Assembly: GCF_003286085.1 (NCBI RefSeq)
Contig: NW_020825411.1
Coordinates: 350,001 to 414,000 of the forward strand
Length of the DNA stretch: 64,000 nt
Direction of reading: 5' to 3'
From: Drosophila persimilis
Taxonomy: Eukaryota; Arthropoda; Insecta; Diptera; Drosophilidae
Positions 10,433 to 21,709 of this stretch are shown here, piece after piece; position 1 is the first letter of the stretch, and each line of letters opens with the position of its first letter. The notes under the pieces were generated by a model. The model was given only the letters and a program-made list of their open reading frames with translations, made no database searches and was not told the origin of the DNA. The translations under genes and the position numbers were made by a program.

Positions 10433-10440
10433 CTCCCTTC

Positions 10441-11284
10441 CTACTTCGGGGTGGGGCGCGGTGAAATGCGCACCAAATTTCCGCTGATGGATACGCGGAA
10501 GCGTTGGCCGTCGTGGTATTCAAGGCTGCGGATCCGACGGCGCCCGTGCCGCGCCGCGTTTGCCTGAGCGCTGGCGCCTTCCAGCAGGCTTTGCGGGATG
10601 CGGCAGTCAGGTGTGCTTACCCGCCAGGCGACTGGGGCGATTGGCCATGCCTGTTCCTCTTGCAACCCGTTCAGCTCGGGCATCTCCTCGAACGCTGTGA
10701 GCAGTACGCCCGCCTCTGCCTCTTCCAAAACCAATGACAGGTCGCTGTCCTCCTTTGGGCGACTCGGGTTTCCTGGTTCGGCCTCTCGGGCCGTGCAGCC
10801 CGTCGAGTCCGGGTTCGGGGCGTTGGGGTCGGTGGGAGCTGGCGATAGCCACTCCATTGGTGCGTAGTCCAGCGGCTGCCAATCGCGATTCTTCTTTCTT
10901 TCCGGGGCTGCCGCCTCCTCCTGCGCGTCCCACTCCTGCAATTGGGCGTGCCAACCGTCGTCCCAGCTGGTGTCCGGGATCGGGCCGTTCGGAAGAAGAA
11001 ACCATGTTTGGTTAGAACCTGTGCCACTGGTGTGCCCTGGGCCTAAATTTTACTATTTTGTAAGGCCCCTCATATTTGGGAGCCAGTTTGGCAGCGAAGT
11101 TGTCCGCCGCTTTGGACAGGTGATGTTGGCGTAGCATCACGAGCGTCCCGATCGTGGGTCTCCATTCGCGTCGACGTAGGTTGTAGTTCCTGCTCTGCGT
11201 CTGTGATGCCTGCTGGGTATTTTCCTGTACGATGGCGAAGATTTCCTTGAGTCGCTTGGCCTTGTCGGTTGGGATCTCTGTCAC
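10441..11284 (-). pseudogene. Gypsy-type pol C-terminus and 3' open frame
   Basis: 11012-11284 encodes the tail of a Ty3/gypsy integrase. A linker rich in Q and R leads to a GTLVMLRQHHLS...KLAPKYEGPYKI module, typical of the C-terminal DNA-binding part of gypsy integrases. It then runs out of frame. 10441-10941 is a separate 166-codon frame with an acidic and proline-rich N-terminal half, reaching the purine tract. I do not recognise it; it may be the extreme end of pol after a frameshift. The sequence between 11285 and ~11380 keeps the conserved REPRLPGALYEEATPG segment that normally follows the integrase core. Confidence 0.6.
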
Positions 11285-11379
11285 TTCACTGGCCTAGTCC
11301 TGGGGTCGCCTCTTCGTACAAGGCTCCAGGCAACCGAGGTTCCCGGCCGAGTACGACTGCTGGCACTACTGCTGGCACT

Positions 11380-12701
11380 TGGCGCACTGCCGGATATATC
11401 GGGCGATATCTCGGTGCAGTCCGGGCCAGTAGTACCTCTGTGCTATTCGTGTCGCTGTCTTCCTGATCCCGAGGTGTCCTGCTGTCGATTCACTCTTCTA
11501 GCACGCGTCGGCGGTGGTCCCTGTGGACACATAATTTCCATTTGATAGGATCTTCTTCGCTGGTTCTGCTGCTGGCTCGTTTGTATATTTGGTCGCTCTC
11601 GATGATGAGTTCCGGATGCCCCTCCGGCTGTTCCTGTATCCGTTTGCGGAGTTTCTGCAGCCAGGGGCAGGGGCAGGGGTCCCGGTCCTCGTCCACTCGC
11701 TGCAGCCACAACGTTCTGGCTTCCTCGACGGTAGTGGATGTCAAACCGATATTGCTGGAGCTCCAAGGCCCAGCGGGCGATGCGTCCTGCAGTTCGATGG
11801 AGTTCGATGGAGTTCAACCACTTCGAAGTTACATCGAAGTGGTATCCTTCCAGGAAGCATCGGAGCAAGGCACTCTTTCTCGGTGGCCGAGTAGTTTTCC
11901 TCTGCCTTGAGTAGTCGACGGCTTGCGTAGGCGATGAATCTTTCTGCTCCGTCGATCTCCATGCTTCATATGAACTGGCGTCCGTTTGGAGTACGAATCG
12001 CTCGGCGAAGTCGGGGCATGCCAGGACTGGTGCTTGCGTGAGTCTTTCCTTGAGAGTCTCGAATGCCTGATGTTGTTCGTCTGTCCACTCCCACTTTTGA
12101 TCCTTTTTGAGCAGGTTGGTCATGGGCTGGACCACCGTGGCGATACCACGGTACCAGGATGCCATCCCGATACAGCGTCGCAGTTCTTTCAGTGTGGTAA
12201 GCGGTGTTAGTTTCTGGACTGCGCTGACCTTGTCTGGGTCCGTGTGGATGCCTTGTTCGCTGATGACATGGCCGCGGTAGACTAAACTCTTCCTGAAGAA
12301 ACTGCAATTGTTTCGGTTTAGTCGGAGGTTCGCCTCTCGCAGCCTCCTGAAGACCTCGCGAAGGTGGTCGATGTGTTCTTCTAGTGTGGCTCCGATGACG
12401 ATGATGTCGTCGAGATACGCGAACGCGTACGGCTCCATGGTGGGTCCGATGACGCTGTCCAAGGCTCGCTGGAACGTCGCTGGGGCTGAGTGCAGGCCGA
12501 AAGGCATGACCTTCCAATGGAAGAGTCCTCTGCCGGGGACGGTAAATGCTGTTGCCTCTCTGCTGCTCTTGGCAACCGGGATCTGTCAGTATCCGTTTTT
12601 GAGGTCCAGCGTGGAGATGTAGCGAGCGTGGCGTAGTCTCTCGAGAATGTGGTTAATCCGTGGCAGCGGATACGCGTCAGGCACCGAGCGGGCATTTAGC
12701 T
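11380..12701 (-). pseudogene. pol: Gypsy-type pol: reverse transcriptase, RNase H, integrase zinc module, broken
   Basis: In minus-strand order: reverse transcriptase from LNARSVPDAYPLPRI at 12701 through the YLDD box (near 12405), connection, RNase H (TDAS near 11975), then after frameshifts the integrase H2C2 zinc module (near 11390-11520). A TGA at 12586-12588 interrupts the conserved GYWQIPV segment where a Trp codon is expected. At least one frameshift near 11960 separates RNase H from the rest. The integrase catalytic core, normally ~200 residues after the zinc module, is absent. The next recognisable sequence is the post-core linker at ~11370, so this is an internal deletion. Confidence 0.8.
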
Positions 12702-12863
12702 GGCAACTCCGTTCTCTTTCGTAGTGATCAGACGTGTTTTTGTTTTGCGCTCCGCATTTTTTCCTTTTGTTTTGAATAAACAGCCGGTGTTTTCCTAACT
12801 AAATTCTAATTATACTTCCTAACCAGACAACAATCTGGAAACCAATTCTATTACGCGAGTGCA

Positions 12864-13395
12864 AATTAAATAACTGCGGTAGCGGATTGTGTTTTTAAAA
12901 AGTTTTTATTTTACTTCGAACTTCACTGATATAGATTTAAGTAGAGGGTCACAAAGGAATTCCGGGCAAAGGGATTGCGCGATCTTAATTGTTAGCTAGA
13001 CTTTGCGGTGTCGCTGCTGGATCAAGACTGACTTGAACTTTCTGATCTTTGCATCGTTGATCCCTTTCGGGAATAGTTTTTCTATAAACATTTCAATTGA
13101 TTTCGCCATCCCGAGTATTGGATTTCGTCATCCAAAAAGAGAACTGTAAAAGGCCTAAAGTGCATGATCTGCAGAAAGCCGGGAGTGAGATTGTTTATGA
13201 GAAGCCGGGTGTGGGCAAACATTGGTTTTCCATTTAGGCGAGTGTCAAAGATTGGGATTGCGGCGGGAGCCCTTGAGATTGTACATCTTAGAAATCAATT
13301 AGGCGGAGGCCCAAGATTGAAATTGTTTTCGTTTTGGAAAGCCAAAGATTGTTTACAACTCGTATAAGAGCTCAATAGAATTGGGTACGTTAACT
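12864..13395 (-). repeat. 3' LTR of the errantivirus
   Basis: About 532 bp, nearly identical to 19963-20492, with a few substitutions and a 2-bp length difference. It is preceded on the minus strand by the purine tract GAATGGGGGG (13396-13405). Confidence 0.9.
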
Positions 13396-13405
13396 CCCCC
13401 CATTC

Positions 13406-14631
13406 TTAAATGTTTCGTCCCGATACATTTTGAAGTTCTGATAGAGCTCTAATTTCTTCTGACAGTATTTGAATGTTGCTTTCCACTATTTCTTCTGACG
13501 GTATTCTTATTGATTTAATAAGTACAAATTTGGTTAATTTATAGCCGAAGTAAAATAACATTATCAATATCAAAATGATTAAAAATAATGTTGTTAATGG
13601 TAAGGCCGTATTACCTAATGTTATAAGGGGATTTAAAATATTAACATTATCAAAAGAAAATTGCTTATCATTCGATTGTATATAATCAACTAATTCAAAA
13701 TCGCTATATCTATGATGCGATATATATCTTAGAATTTTACCCTTATCATTTATGTTGGTTATATTATTTATTACAATTGTGTTGTTGAATATAAGGAGAT
13801 ACGATCCTAACAAAGTAGTATTGTCTACGATATTTTTGCCTGAAACTAATATGGCACCATCCTGAATGATGTCTATTTCTTTGTTTTTTCCCCTTTTTTA
13901 AGTGCAGTTGGCTTTAAAGCCATTAAGTAAATTACTGAAACAGGTATTCTTTAAATTTATTTGTGCGTAATTGTTAAAAGTTTCACTTTTAAAATTATTC
14001 ATTAAATAGTATTTCTCCTTACATTCACAAACTTAACTAACATTCCATCATTTTGTGAGATGGCTCTTGCATGGTAAAACTTGCAAATATCTTTAATTTG
14101 AGGATATTTTATGTAAATGATTATTAAATCTGCATTTCGAATTATTTTAACCGTTGCAATGTCCAGCAGATCAGACAGTTCAACAGGATGTTTTTCATGC
14201 TTATAAATGTCCTCTATTTCGTTTTTATTTTTTTCATTGAAGATGACATTTTTTAATGAATTTGATAGCAATTCAATTTCTTTAAAAAATTTGGAATTTA
14301 TTACAAATTGTTTATTATTATTTTCAGTTAATTCATTTACTTTATTTTGTATTTTCAAAAAGTCGTCATGATCAGGGCTGCCTGCTATCCATTTCCAAAT
14401 GGTACCTAATTCATTAATTCGCCTTTCATTCCGTTTTGGAACTAATTCTGAAATCATTAATTTTAATAGACTTAAGTCCATTGATATTTCCCACTCATCG
14501 TCTGAATTAATTGATTTGTTGACATATTTGGATTCTTTATCAATTATCTCTCTATAAAAACTCAAATTAGTAATATGGAAAAGTTCAGCGTATGTTTCAT
14601 AAGTGTAAACGTCTCTGTCGTCTTTGAGCAA
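13406..14631 (-). pseudogene. env: Errantivirus env (fusion-protein type), broken
   Basis: Two open parts. 14002-14631 (209 codons) has a basic furin-like cleavage stretch (KRNERR), followed by a hydrophobic candidate fusion-peptide segment and a long helical region. 13406-13813 (135 codons) has a hydrophobic transmembrane segment (LTTLFLIILILIMLFYFGY) and a short cytoplasmic tail. This layout matches the F-protein-like envelope of insect errantiviruses. The segment 13814-14001 between the parts is out of frame and the N-terminal signal region is not evident, so the gene is disrupted. It is an old endogenous copy and not a functional envelope. Confidence 0.75.
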
Positions 14632-14802
14632 TAGATAGTCACTATGCGTATTACTTCCGAAGTCGTCAATATAACAAAAGTCAGTATTAGTATATTCGCA
14701 TACATTTTCTGGAAAAAATATTTAATATTTGATGTTATCTTTATGTATAATTCTGTTTCTATTGTTGATTATAATTTTATTCGGTCGATTTTCCTTAACT
14801 AC

Positions 14803-17434
14803 CTACTTTTTGTATCGGGATTGAAGTTTATTTCTTTCCCCGAATTTCATTTCATAAACTACTTCTCCTATTTTATAATCTTTTTTTCTTCTATCTTTGT
14901 TATGTAGCTTAAGCATTTTGGTCTGAGCTTCCTTAAGTAATATTGGATTATGTTTGTGTTCTATTTTGTTATACAATATGTCATATGGCATTTGATTGGT
15001 CGTTGAATGTATCGTCAGGTTATATTTCAGTGCCGCCCTTATTATTATTTCTGAATAATCTGTTAGATTTAATTCATCCTTGATGCACCGCGCTATTTCT
15101 GTTAGTGTGGAATGTACCCTTTCTACCTGACCATTTGAGGTGCTGTGTCTGGGATCAGCATAATAAATAGTTAAGTTACTTCTTTGTATGAATGATCTAA
15201 ATTGTGCTGAAGTAAAGCTTGGTTCGTTGTCAGTCATTAATGATGTTGCTAACGGAAAGTGTTGCAAAATTTCCATTACCTTATTTTCAATGTTTAATTT
15301 ACTTTGAATTTCCTTGACCACCAAGTATTTGGAATAAGAATCTATACAAGTTATGAATGTTAGGTTTTGGGCATAGTATATGTCTAAGTGTAATTGATCT
15401 CCTTCTTTTGCTGGAATGGGAGCTTCCCCAATTGGAATTTGTACAGGGTGTCTGTGATATTTGTTTTTGTTACAGATCTCACAATTTTTTATATATTCTT
15501 TTAATTTTTTGTGCAGGTTTGGCCAATAATACAGCTTAGTTATTTGTTTGTAATTTTCATCTAGTCCTCTATGGGCTCTGCAATGTGTTTCTTCTATAAT
15601 TATAGCTTTATCTTCTGAATTTACTACATCTTGGAGGAACTTTCTCGTGAAGAGAAATTTATTTATGAAGTTTTCCTTTAGCTTATTTTGGATAAGGTAT
15701 AAATCTTCTAAAGTGCAGTGTATTCCTGTGGTTAAGTGAGGCTGAATAAATTCTTTTAAAATGATTAGCAGATTGTCTACCGTATCAAATTCAATAATAT
15801 ATCGGGTATTTTCATAAACTCTTACTAACTCATGAACTGTGAATCTCCCTTGCGCTAATAGTAGCTGTTGTTTAAATTGGTTTAGAGGCTTGCTAGTCTC
15901 TTGAATGACGTTTTCAAAACTACTCTCTGCTGAATGCTGAGAATTTATGTCTGATTCTGATTCTGTCTGGTCGACATCACTACGTCCGCTACTACGTTAG
16001 TTGAGCCTGGCTTATAAATGATTTTTGGTGTAAAACTTTCTATGAAGTAATACCAACGTTTCATTTCAACATTTGGATTTTTTTGCGACATTGCAAAGGA
16101 CAAAGGTTGGTGATCTGTATGTATTTCAATTCCACTCACTCCGGTATTGTATAGTCTTTGGTTTTACTTAAAGTTTTAGAAATAAATGTTATGGGATTCC
16201 CATCTTGCGACAAAACTGCACCTATTGCTATGTCCGATGCATCTGTGGTTAATGTGAATTTTTTATTGTAATCTGGTTGTACTAATTCAATATGTGCTAT
16301 TAAACTGTCCTTTAAATTATTAAATGCTCCAATTGCTGCTTCATCCAGTTGTATTAATGTTTTCTTGGATGCCCTTCGTGAAACTTTCCCATTTACTCCA
16401 CTCAGATATTTTGTTAATGGTTTGGCAATTGTGGCATAATTTCGGCCAAATTTTCTGTAATACCCTGTTAGTCCTAAGAAGCTACGTAGCTCTCTGATAT
16501 TTTTAGGAATTGGATAGTTTTGTATTGCGGAGATTTTGTCTGGATCTGTTTTAATGATATTTTGGGAAACAATGTATCCCAGAAATTTGGTTTCCAATTG
16601 AAAGAATTTAGACTTTTCTAGGGAAATTTTCATGTTAGCGTTTTGCAATATCTGTATTATATGAATTAGATCTTTATAATGTTGTTCTATAGTTTTTGAA
16701 AATATTATTATATCGTCCATATAGACGTGACAAGTTTTCCCAACTTGTTCTCTAAGTATATCGTCCATTGCCCTTTGGAAAATTCTGGGAGCGTTCGTCA
16801 ATCCCATAGGCATTCTTAGAAATTCATATTTGCCGTTATTTATGGAAAAAGATGTTTTTTCAATATCTGATTCCCTCATTAAAATCTGATAGAAACCTGA
16901 CTCTAAATCAATGGCCGAGAAATACTTTGCCTTACCTAAATTGGCAAGGATTACTGAAGGATCTTGCATAGGGTATCTATCCGGTATGGTGTTTTCATTA
17001 AGTTTCTTAAATTCTATTACTAATCTATGTTTAGGAGTTCCGTCCTCATTTACTCCCTTCTTTGGTACTACTATTACCGGTGAATTATATGGGCTTTTAC
17101 TAGGTCTGATTATGCCTTCTTCTAACATTTTACTTATTTCGTTATTAACGAAATCGTTAACCGAATAAGCGTATGGATACTGCTTGCCATATACCGGTCT
17201 ATCATGTTCAGTGTTAATCTCTCCTTTTATATCCGTTCTGAACGGTAACTGTAAATTTATATTGGCATGGTCTTCTTCGATGATAGATACCATTTTCTCT
17301 CTGAGATTTTCTAAATTGTCCTCTTTGTAGGTTATTGTGTTATACAATTTCATTTTTTTCAATTCAGAATTTGCATAACTTTGAATGTCGGATATTTCCC
17401 AAACTTTTAAATTGTTCATTGTCGGATAAATCAA
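14803..17434 (-). pseudogene. pol: Errantivirus pol: reverse transcriptase, RNase H, integrase, frameshifted
   Basis: 16136-17434 (432 codons) holds a full gypsy-type reverse transcriptase (VYMDD box near 16711-16724; SFLGLTGYYRKF connection) and the start of RNase H (TTDASDIAIGAVLSQ). 15945-16139, in another frame, continues RNase H (HTDHQPL). 15325-15940 is disrupted but holds integrase zinc-module remnants. 14803-15324 carries the second half of the integrase core (TDNEPSF, SNGQVERVHSTL) and its C-terminal linker. The product would copy genomic RNA and insert the cDNA, but at least three frame breaks prevent one polyprotein. Confidence 0.85.
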
Positions 17435-18068
17435 CGACGGCGTGTTCAGGATTCTTTAATCCCAAACTATTCGAACTTTTAGTGTCGGATAATTCAACGA
17501 CGGCGTGCTCAGGATATTTTAATCCCAAACTATTAAAACTTTGGATGTCGGATAATTCAACGACGGCGGGTTCAGGATATTTGAATCCCAAACTATTGAC
17601 GGATAATTCTTCGTCGGCGTGCTCAGGATTTTTTGATCCCAAGCTATATAAACTTCCTTCTACCTTTAACGAATCACTTTTCATTTCTTTTTCTTCTTCA
17701 AAATATTTTTTTATTATATATTCCTTCAACGGAAGGATGGTTTTTCCTTCTATAAAGGTTAATTTGTTTAAAGAAAGGACCTCGTCATATAGAAGTTTCT
17801 CCTCATTGTCTTTATAACTTAAAGTCCCCTTTCCTGTATCAATAACAGCTCCGATTTTCTTTAATAGGTTAAATCCTATTAGTAAATCTGCCTCCATTCC
17901 ATCTATTTCGTAAAACACTTGTTTTGTGTTGAAAATAGTTATGTTATGGAAATATTTAATTATTGAAAACCCATTCACTGTAGCAACTTTCTTATAAATT
18001 GATAATTCTTTTTTATTTTCGTAAACTCCTTTTTTTATATAACAGGAAGTTGCTCCCGTATCTATCAA
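17364..18068 (-). CDS. Errantivirus aspartic protease region with repeated linker
   Basis: The frame opens with the retroviral-type protease active site DTGATS and the second hydrophobic motif ADLLIGFNLL about 60 residues on, which fits a Ty3/gypsy protease that cuts the Gag-Pol polyprotein. The C-terminal third is a linker of four to five 21-residue repeats built on NSLGxKYPEHAVVELSD. The frame overlaps the start of the reverse transcriptase frame in another phase, so a small indel in the repeats separates protease from reverse transcriptase in this copy. Confidence 0.75.
   Translation of the reverse strand: MIDTGATSCYIKKGVYENKKELSIYKKVATVNGFSIIKYFHNITIFNTKQVFYEIDGMEADLLIGFNLLKKIGAVIDTGKGTLSYKDNEEKLLYDEVLSLNKLTFIEGKTILPLKEYIIKKYFEEEKEMKSDSLKVEGSLYSLGSKNPEHADEELSVNSLGFKYPEPAVVELSDIQSFNSLGLKYPEHAVVELSDTKSSNSLGLKNPEHAVVDLSDNEQFKSLGNIRHSKLCKF
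17405..17645 (-). repeat. 63-bp in-frame tandem repeats in the protease-RT linker
   Basis: About four units of 63 bp (21 codons, one unit shortened) encoding NSLGLKYPEHAVVELSD-type repeats. The length is a multiple of three, so unit number can vary without breaking the frame. Confidence 0.85.
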
Positions 18069-18121
18069 AACTTTTAATTCTCTGTTTATTTTTTTATCTA
18101 CTCTTTTTAAGTAGGCCAGTC

Positions 18122-19375
18122 CTACTTCGGGGGCTGATCTAAAAAATGGTCCTCCTCAATGTTATTTATCCGCATTGCTTTAGTAGCCGGTTGTTCCGAC
18201 GTTTCATTTGGCTTTCGTTTCTGCGCTTGATTTGCGTTAGACTGATTATTCGGTACTACGTTTGCCCTAAAATGCTGAGCTTGGTTATAATTTTTATTAT
18301 TTCTCCTATAATAACCATTAGTATTCTCCCGATAATTTCTAATATTATTATTATTATTATTTCCCCTGAATTGATTGCTGTTCTGTCGGTTCTGGATTTG
18401 TATCGATTCGTCTACATCCATTGGTTCCGGGGCCTGATTTTGTTGTCTACTACCCAAGAAATAGGGTTGTCCCCATGACATGTTATTCCTCTGAAAATCC
18501 TTTTTTTGGTCGAATGGTGAACTATTAGTCCTAGGTTGTCGTTGGTTGAATCTTAAGGTATTGTAATTATTATTCCCTGAATTTCTGGGGCCGCTGCATT
18601 GGTAGGCAAATTGGGGCCGAATGTTATTAGATTGCAATTCCTGTACCTTTGCCAAGGCATTCGGTAAATCTGGGGGATTCAATGAAAATAGGATTTCTGC
18701 AATGCCGCCGTTTAGGCCAGTGACAAAAATGCCTAAGGCATTGTCTCTAATTTTTTTATTTGATTCTTTGGTGATTTCACTGTCCTTTCCGTGAGTCATT
18801 ATTGTCTTATTTATTAGCAAGGTCATTTTCTTGTTAACCTCGTTATAGAAATCTATAATTGAAAGGTTCCCTTGTCGGAGAACGCTTAACTCCTGTTCTA
18901 TTATGTAAATTGGTCTCTTGTCACTGTAAACAAAGTCAAGTCGTGAAAGTATGGCATCAAAATTTAAAACTGCCCCGTGGTTGGTCAGTGCGTCATGTGC
19001 TGGTCCTTTTATTTTGTTTCTCAAAATTGTTAATGCAATATAATATTGCTTACTTCCTTTCTTATATAACTTCACTGCAGTTTCTGCAGCTTCCCTCCAT
19101 CCTACGTATTGGTTTAATCCACCATTGAAAATTGGTAGGGATTCTATTACCTTTAATGTGGTGTCATCTTTTATTGTCTCGTCTATTGTTTCTGCCTGAT
19201 AATCTGATACCTGATCGGATTTAGTTTCTATTTGTTGTTTTAAATTTACAATTTGCTCTTGTACTTGTGAAATTTGAAGTGCTATCAATTGTTTGACCAG
19301 ATCTGCTGTGAGATCGGTCCTTGTTTGAGAGTTAATCATTTTTAGTTTTTCAAAATCTAAAGTTAGTTGATCCAC
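18122..19375 (-). CDS. gag: Errantivirus gag
   Basis: 417 codons, intact. The N-terminal helical region leads to a capsid-like core (LPIFNGGLNQYVGWREAAE; LRNKIKGPAHDALT; FYNEVNKKM), followed by an Asn/Gln/Arg-rich tail with no CCHC zinc knuckle. A Gag without a zinc knuckle but with a basic tail is the usual form in errantiviruses, where it packages RNA and builds the particle. It is the first frame after the 5' LTR leader and lies just upstream of the protease frame. It is the best-preserved frame of this element. Confidence 0.85.
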   Translation of the reverse strand: MDQLTLDFEKLKMINSQTRTDLTADLVKQLIALQISQVQEQIVNLKQQIETKSDQVSDYQAETIDETIKDDTTLKVIESLPIFNGGLNQYVGWREAAETAVKLYKKGSKQYYIALTILRNKIKGPAHDALTNHGAVLNFDAILSRLDFVYSDKRPIYIIEQELSVLRQGNLSIIDFYNEVNKKMTLLINKTIMTHGKDSEITKESNKKIRDNALGIFVTGLNGGIAEILFSLNPPDLPNALAKVQELQSNNIRPQFAYQCSGPRNSGNNNYNTLRFNQRQPRTNSSPFDQKKDFQRNNMSWGQPYFLGSRQQNQAPEPMDVDESIQIQNRQNSNQFRGNNNNNNIRNYRENTNGYYRRNNKNYNQAQHFRANVVPNNQSNANQAQKRKPNETSEQPATKAMRINNIEEDHFLDQPPK

Positions 19376-19944
19376 CTTTAATTTTTCTTATATGTTTGTT
19401 TTTATAATCTAATATAACCTAATTGAACTTATATATTTATTAATACAACTTTTGCTCGCGAACTATCCGGTAGGGGTCGTCCTTCTTAGTTTGGCTGACA
19501 GATCTTCGAACGGGTCTTCCTTCTTGATTTGGCTGATAGGTCTTCGAACGGGTATTCCTTCTTAAATTTCTTTGTTTAACTGGGTCTTCTGGGGGTCTTC
19601 CTTCTTTGGTTTAGCTGATAGTTTCACTTTCTTTGTGTTTTGTTTTGGTTGGTTTTGTTTAAAAACTTTGGTTTTTTTGGGTTTTTTGTATTTTTGAATT
19701 ATCTTGATTAGCTTTTGTATTTATTTGTATTTTGTATTGTATTTGTATTTGTATTGTATATTGTATTTATTTTTGCACACTCTAAGCTCCGGTTTGTTTC
19801 CTTTTTATCTCACTTTTTCTTATCTTATATCTCACAGTCACTCCGCGTTTTTAATAATTGAAGGATTTATTCCATTAATTAATTGTCCTTCGGGTTTCGG
19901 CACGACGCAACACTTTTATTATTCGGTGCTTTTTATACAACGTC

Positions 19945-19962
19945 GCCCCACGTTGGGCGCCA
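19945..19962 (-). promoter_or_regulatory. Primer-binding site, tRNA-Lys type
   Basis: Minus strand TGGCGCCCAACGTGGGGC directly after the 5' LTR. It is complementary to the 3' end of Drosophila tRNA-Lys (CTT) including CCA, as in gypsy. It shares its first T with the LTR end. Confidence 0.85.
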
Positions 19963-20492
19963 ATTAAATAACTGTGGTAGCGGATTGTGTTTTTAAAAAG
20001 TTTTTATTTTACTTCGAACTTCACTGATATAGATTTAAGTAGAGGGTCACAAAGGAATTCCTGGCAAAGGGATTGCGCGATCTTAATTTTTAGCTAGACT
20101 TTGCGGTGTCTCTGCTGGATCAAGACTGACTTGAACTTTCTGATCTTTGCATCGTTGATCCCTTTCGGGAATAGTTTTTCTATAAGCATTTCAATTGATT
20201 TCGCCATCCCGAGTATTGGATTTCGTCATCAAAGAGAGAACTGTAAAAGGCCTAAAGTGCAGGATCTGCAGAAAGCCGGGAGTGAGATTGTTTATGAGAA
20301 GCCGGGTGTGGGCAAACATTGGTTTTCCATTTAGGCGAGTGTCAAAGATTGGGATTGCGGCGGGAGCCCTTGAGATTGTACATCTTAGAAATCAATTAGG
20401 CGGAGGCCCAAGATTGAAATTGTTTTCGTTTTGGAAAGCCAAAGATTGTTTACAACTCGTATAAGAGCTCAATAGAATTGGGTACGTTAACT
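19963..20492 (-). repeat. 5' LTR of the errantivirus
   Basis: About 530 bp, the partner of 12864-13395. Its outer end AGTTAACG (minus strand) abuts the TGCA target duplication at 20493-20496. Confidence 0.9.
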
Positions 20493-20839
20493 TGCATGCC
20501 TTTTGATTTGTGTTAAAATATTATTTAACTTTTTATTTTTCGGCGTCGGCTTGTGTTTGTGTTGTTGCAGTGAGTAAGTATTGCATTGCAGTCCGCTCTC
20601 GTCTGGTAGCTTTTGTTGTTTTATCACTCTCTCGCTATCACCTCAACTTCAATAACTGTTCTTTCTCTCTCGCTCTTTAAACTTTCTGAGCAATAGTGCT
20701 CTCTGTTTAGTAGCTCTCGCTATAACCGCTCTCCACTCTGCACATTGTCTGTCTGTCTGGCACATTAATCTGATACCAATTTGTTTTGGAAATTTTAATT
20801 TTTTTTCGTAAATTTTTTTTGAGCAAATACATATATAAA

Positions 20840-21505
20840 ATGGAATACGCTGTGGTCTGCGCCAAAAAAACCTGTAAGAAGCAGTTCACTCACGATCAGC
20901 CGAATGTCCCCTGCTGGCTCTGCGACAGCGTAGTCCACGCAAAATGCGCGGGATTTTCTGGCCTCGTGAGTGATGCTATAGCCAAACGTAATGGCTTGCA
21001 TTACAGTGGCGAGGCATGCCGTGCGGTGGAGAAGGACATGGTATCTTTCATGAGGCAGACGCGGAGTGGCTTTAAGGAGCTGACCGTTGGTTTCAAAAAC
21101 CAATACGATCGGCTCCTAGCCATGGAGGCTCAGTTTAGCGGTTTAAAACTGCTGAATGAGTCTCCGAGGCGCAAAAAGGTCACTCCGCGGGACCTGCAAG
21201 TGCCAACCGTCACTCAGCCGTGCGCCGCCGAAAAACTGACTCCGACCACTCCAAGTGTGCAGCAGTTGATCTCGTTTGCCACTCCAAAGGCAACGACAGC
21301 TGCTGACGATGCAGATTCGGTAGCCGAATTCATCGCCTCGGAGAATGTGCAGCCAAGTACGTCTACAGCGTCCGTGTCCGTGGTGTCCGCAAGTTCACTA
21401 GTTGTCCCGTCTATCCCGATCCCACCAGTAAATAGACGTTCCGGACCTCCGGATATTGCCACCACAAGTACTAGACCTGTGGTGAAGGGAGATAGCCTCG
21501 TTTAA
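20840..21505 (+). CDS. Non-LTR retrotransposon ORF1 with a PHD-like zinc finger
   Basis: 221 codons from ATG at 20840 to TAA. The first ~60 residues show a cysteine/histidine pattern (CAKKTCKKQF, PCWLCDSVVHAKCAGF) like a PHD-type finger instead of the CCHC knuckles of most LINE ORF1 proteins. The rest is Ser/Thr/Pro-rich and probably unstructured. The frame is complete and ends ~220 bp before the endonuclease sequence. A role in RNA binding or chromatin targeting of the ribonucleoprotein is inferred from other LINE families with such fingers. An earlier in-frame start at 20786 would only add AT-rich leader codons. Confidence 0.65.
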   Translation: MEYAVVCAKKTCKKQFTHDQPNVPCWLCDSVVHAKCAGFSGLVSDAIAKRNGLHYSGEACRAVEKDMVSFMRQTRSGFKELTVGFKNQYDRLLAMEAQFSGLKLLNESPRRKKVTPRDLQVPTVTQPCAAEKLTPTTPSVQQLISFATPKATTAADDADSVAEFIASENVQPSTSTASVSVVSASSLVVPSIPIPPVNRRSGPPDIATTSTRPVVKGDSLV

Positions 21506-21709
21506 GATAAGCATCTCCCCAACTCAATTTGACACCATTTGCTCCGCCAAATTTTGGCCGGAGCATTTGGTGGTGAAGGAGTTTAAGGCTAAGAAGAAGA
21601 ATAGGCCCCCCATATCCCTTCCAAATCTTTCCAGTGTGCCACCCTCAACCTCAACTTCCTCTTCCTCAACTTCCCGTCTTGCTTCAACCTTTCCAAAAAA
21701 CTAACTTCT

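Larger units (their letters stand above)
12860..20496 (-). mobile_element. Errantivirus-type gypsy retrotransposon with env, near full length
   Basis: A complete structure: 5' LTR 19963-20492, primer-binding site, gag, protease/reverse transcriptase/integrase, env, purine tract, 3' LTR 12864-13395. The LTRs start AGTTAACGTACCC and end ...TTTAATT (minus strand), as in gypsy-group elements. The 4-bp TGCA at 12860-12863 and 20493-20496 is the target duplication. The rebuilt empty site reads ...GAG TGCA TGCC..., so TGCATG fits the alternating pyrimidine-purine target of gypsy integrases. Several frameshifts in pol and env make the copy defective. Confidence 0.9.

Noticed and set aside
17405..17645. 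Regular repeats that could suggest a CRISPR array
   Set aside because: Units are contiguous in-frame coding repeats with no spacers, in a eukaryotic retrotransposon.
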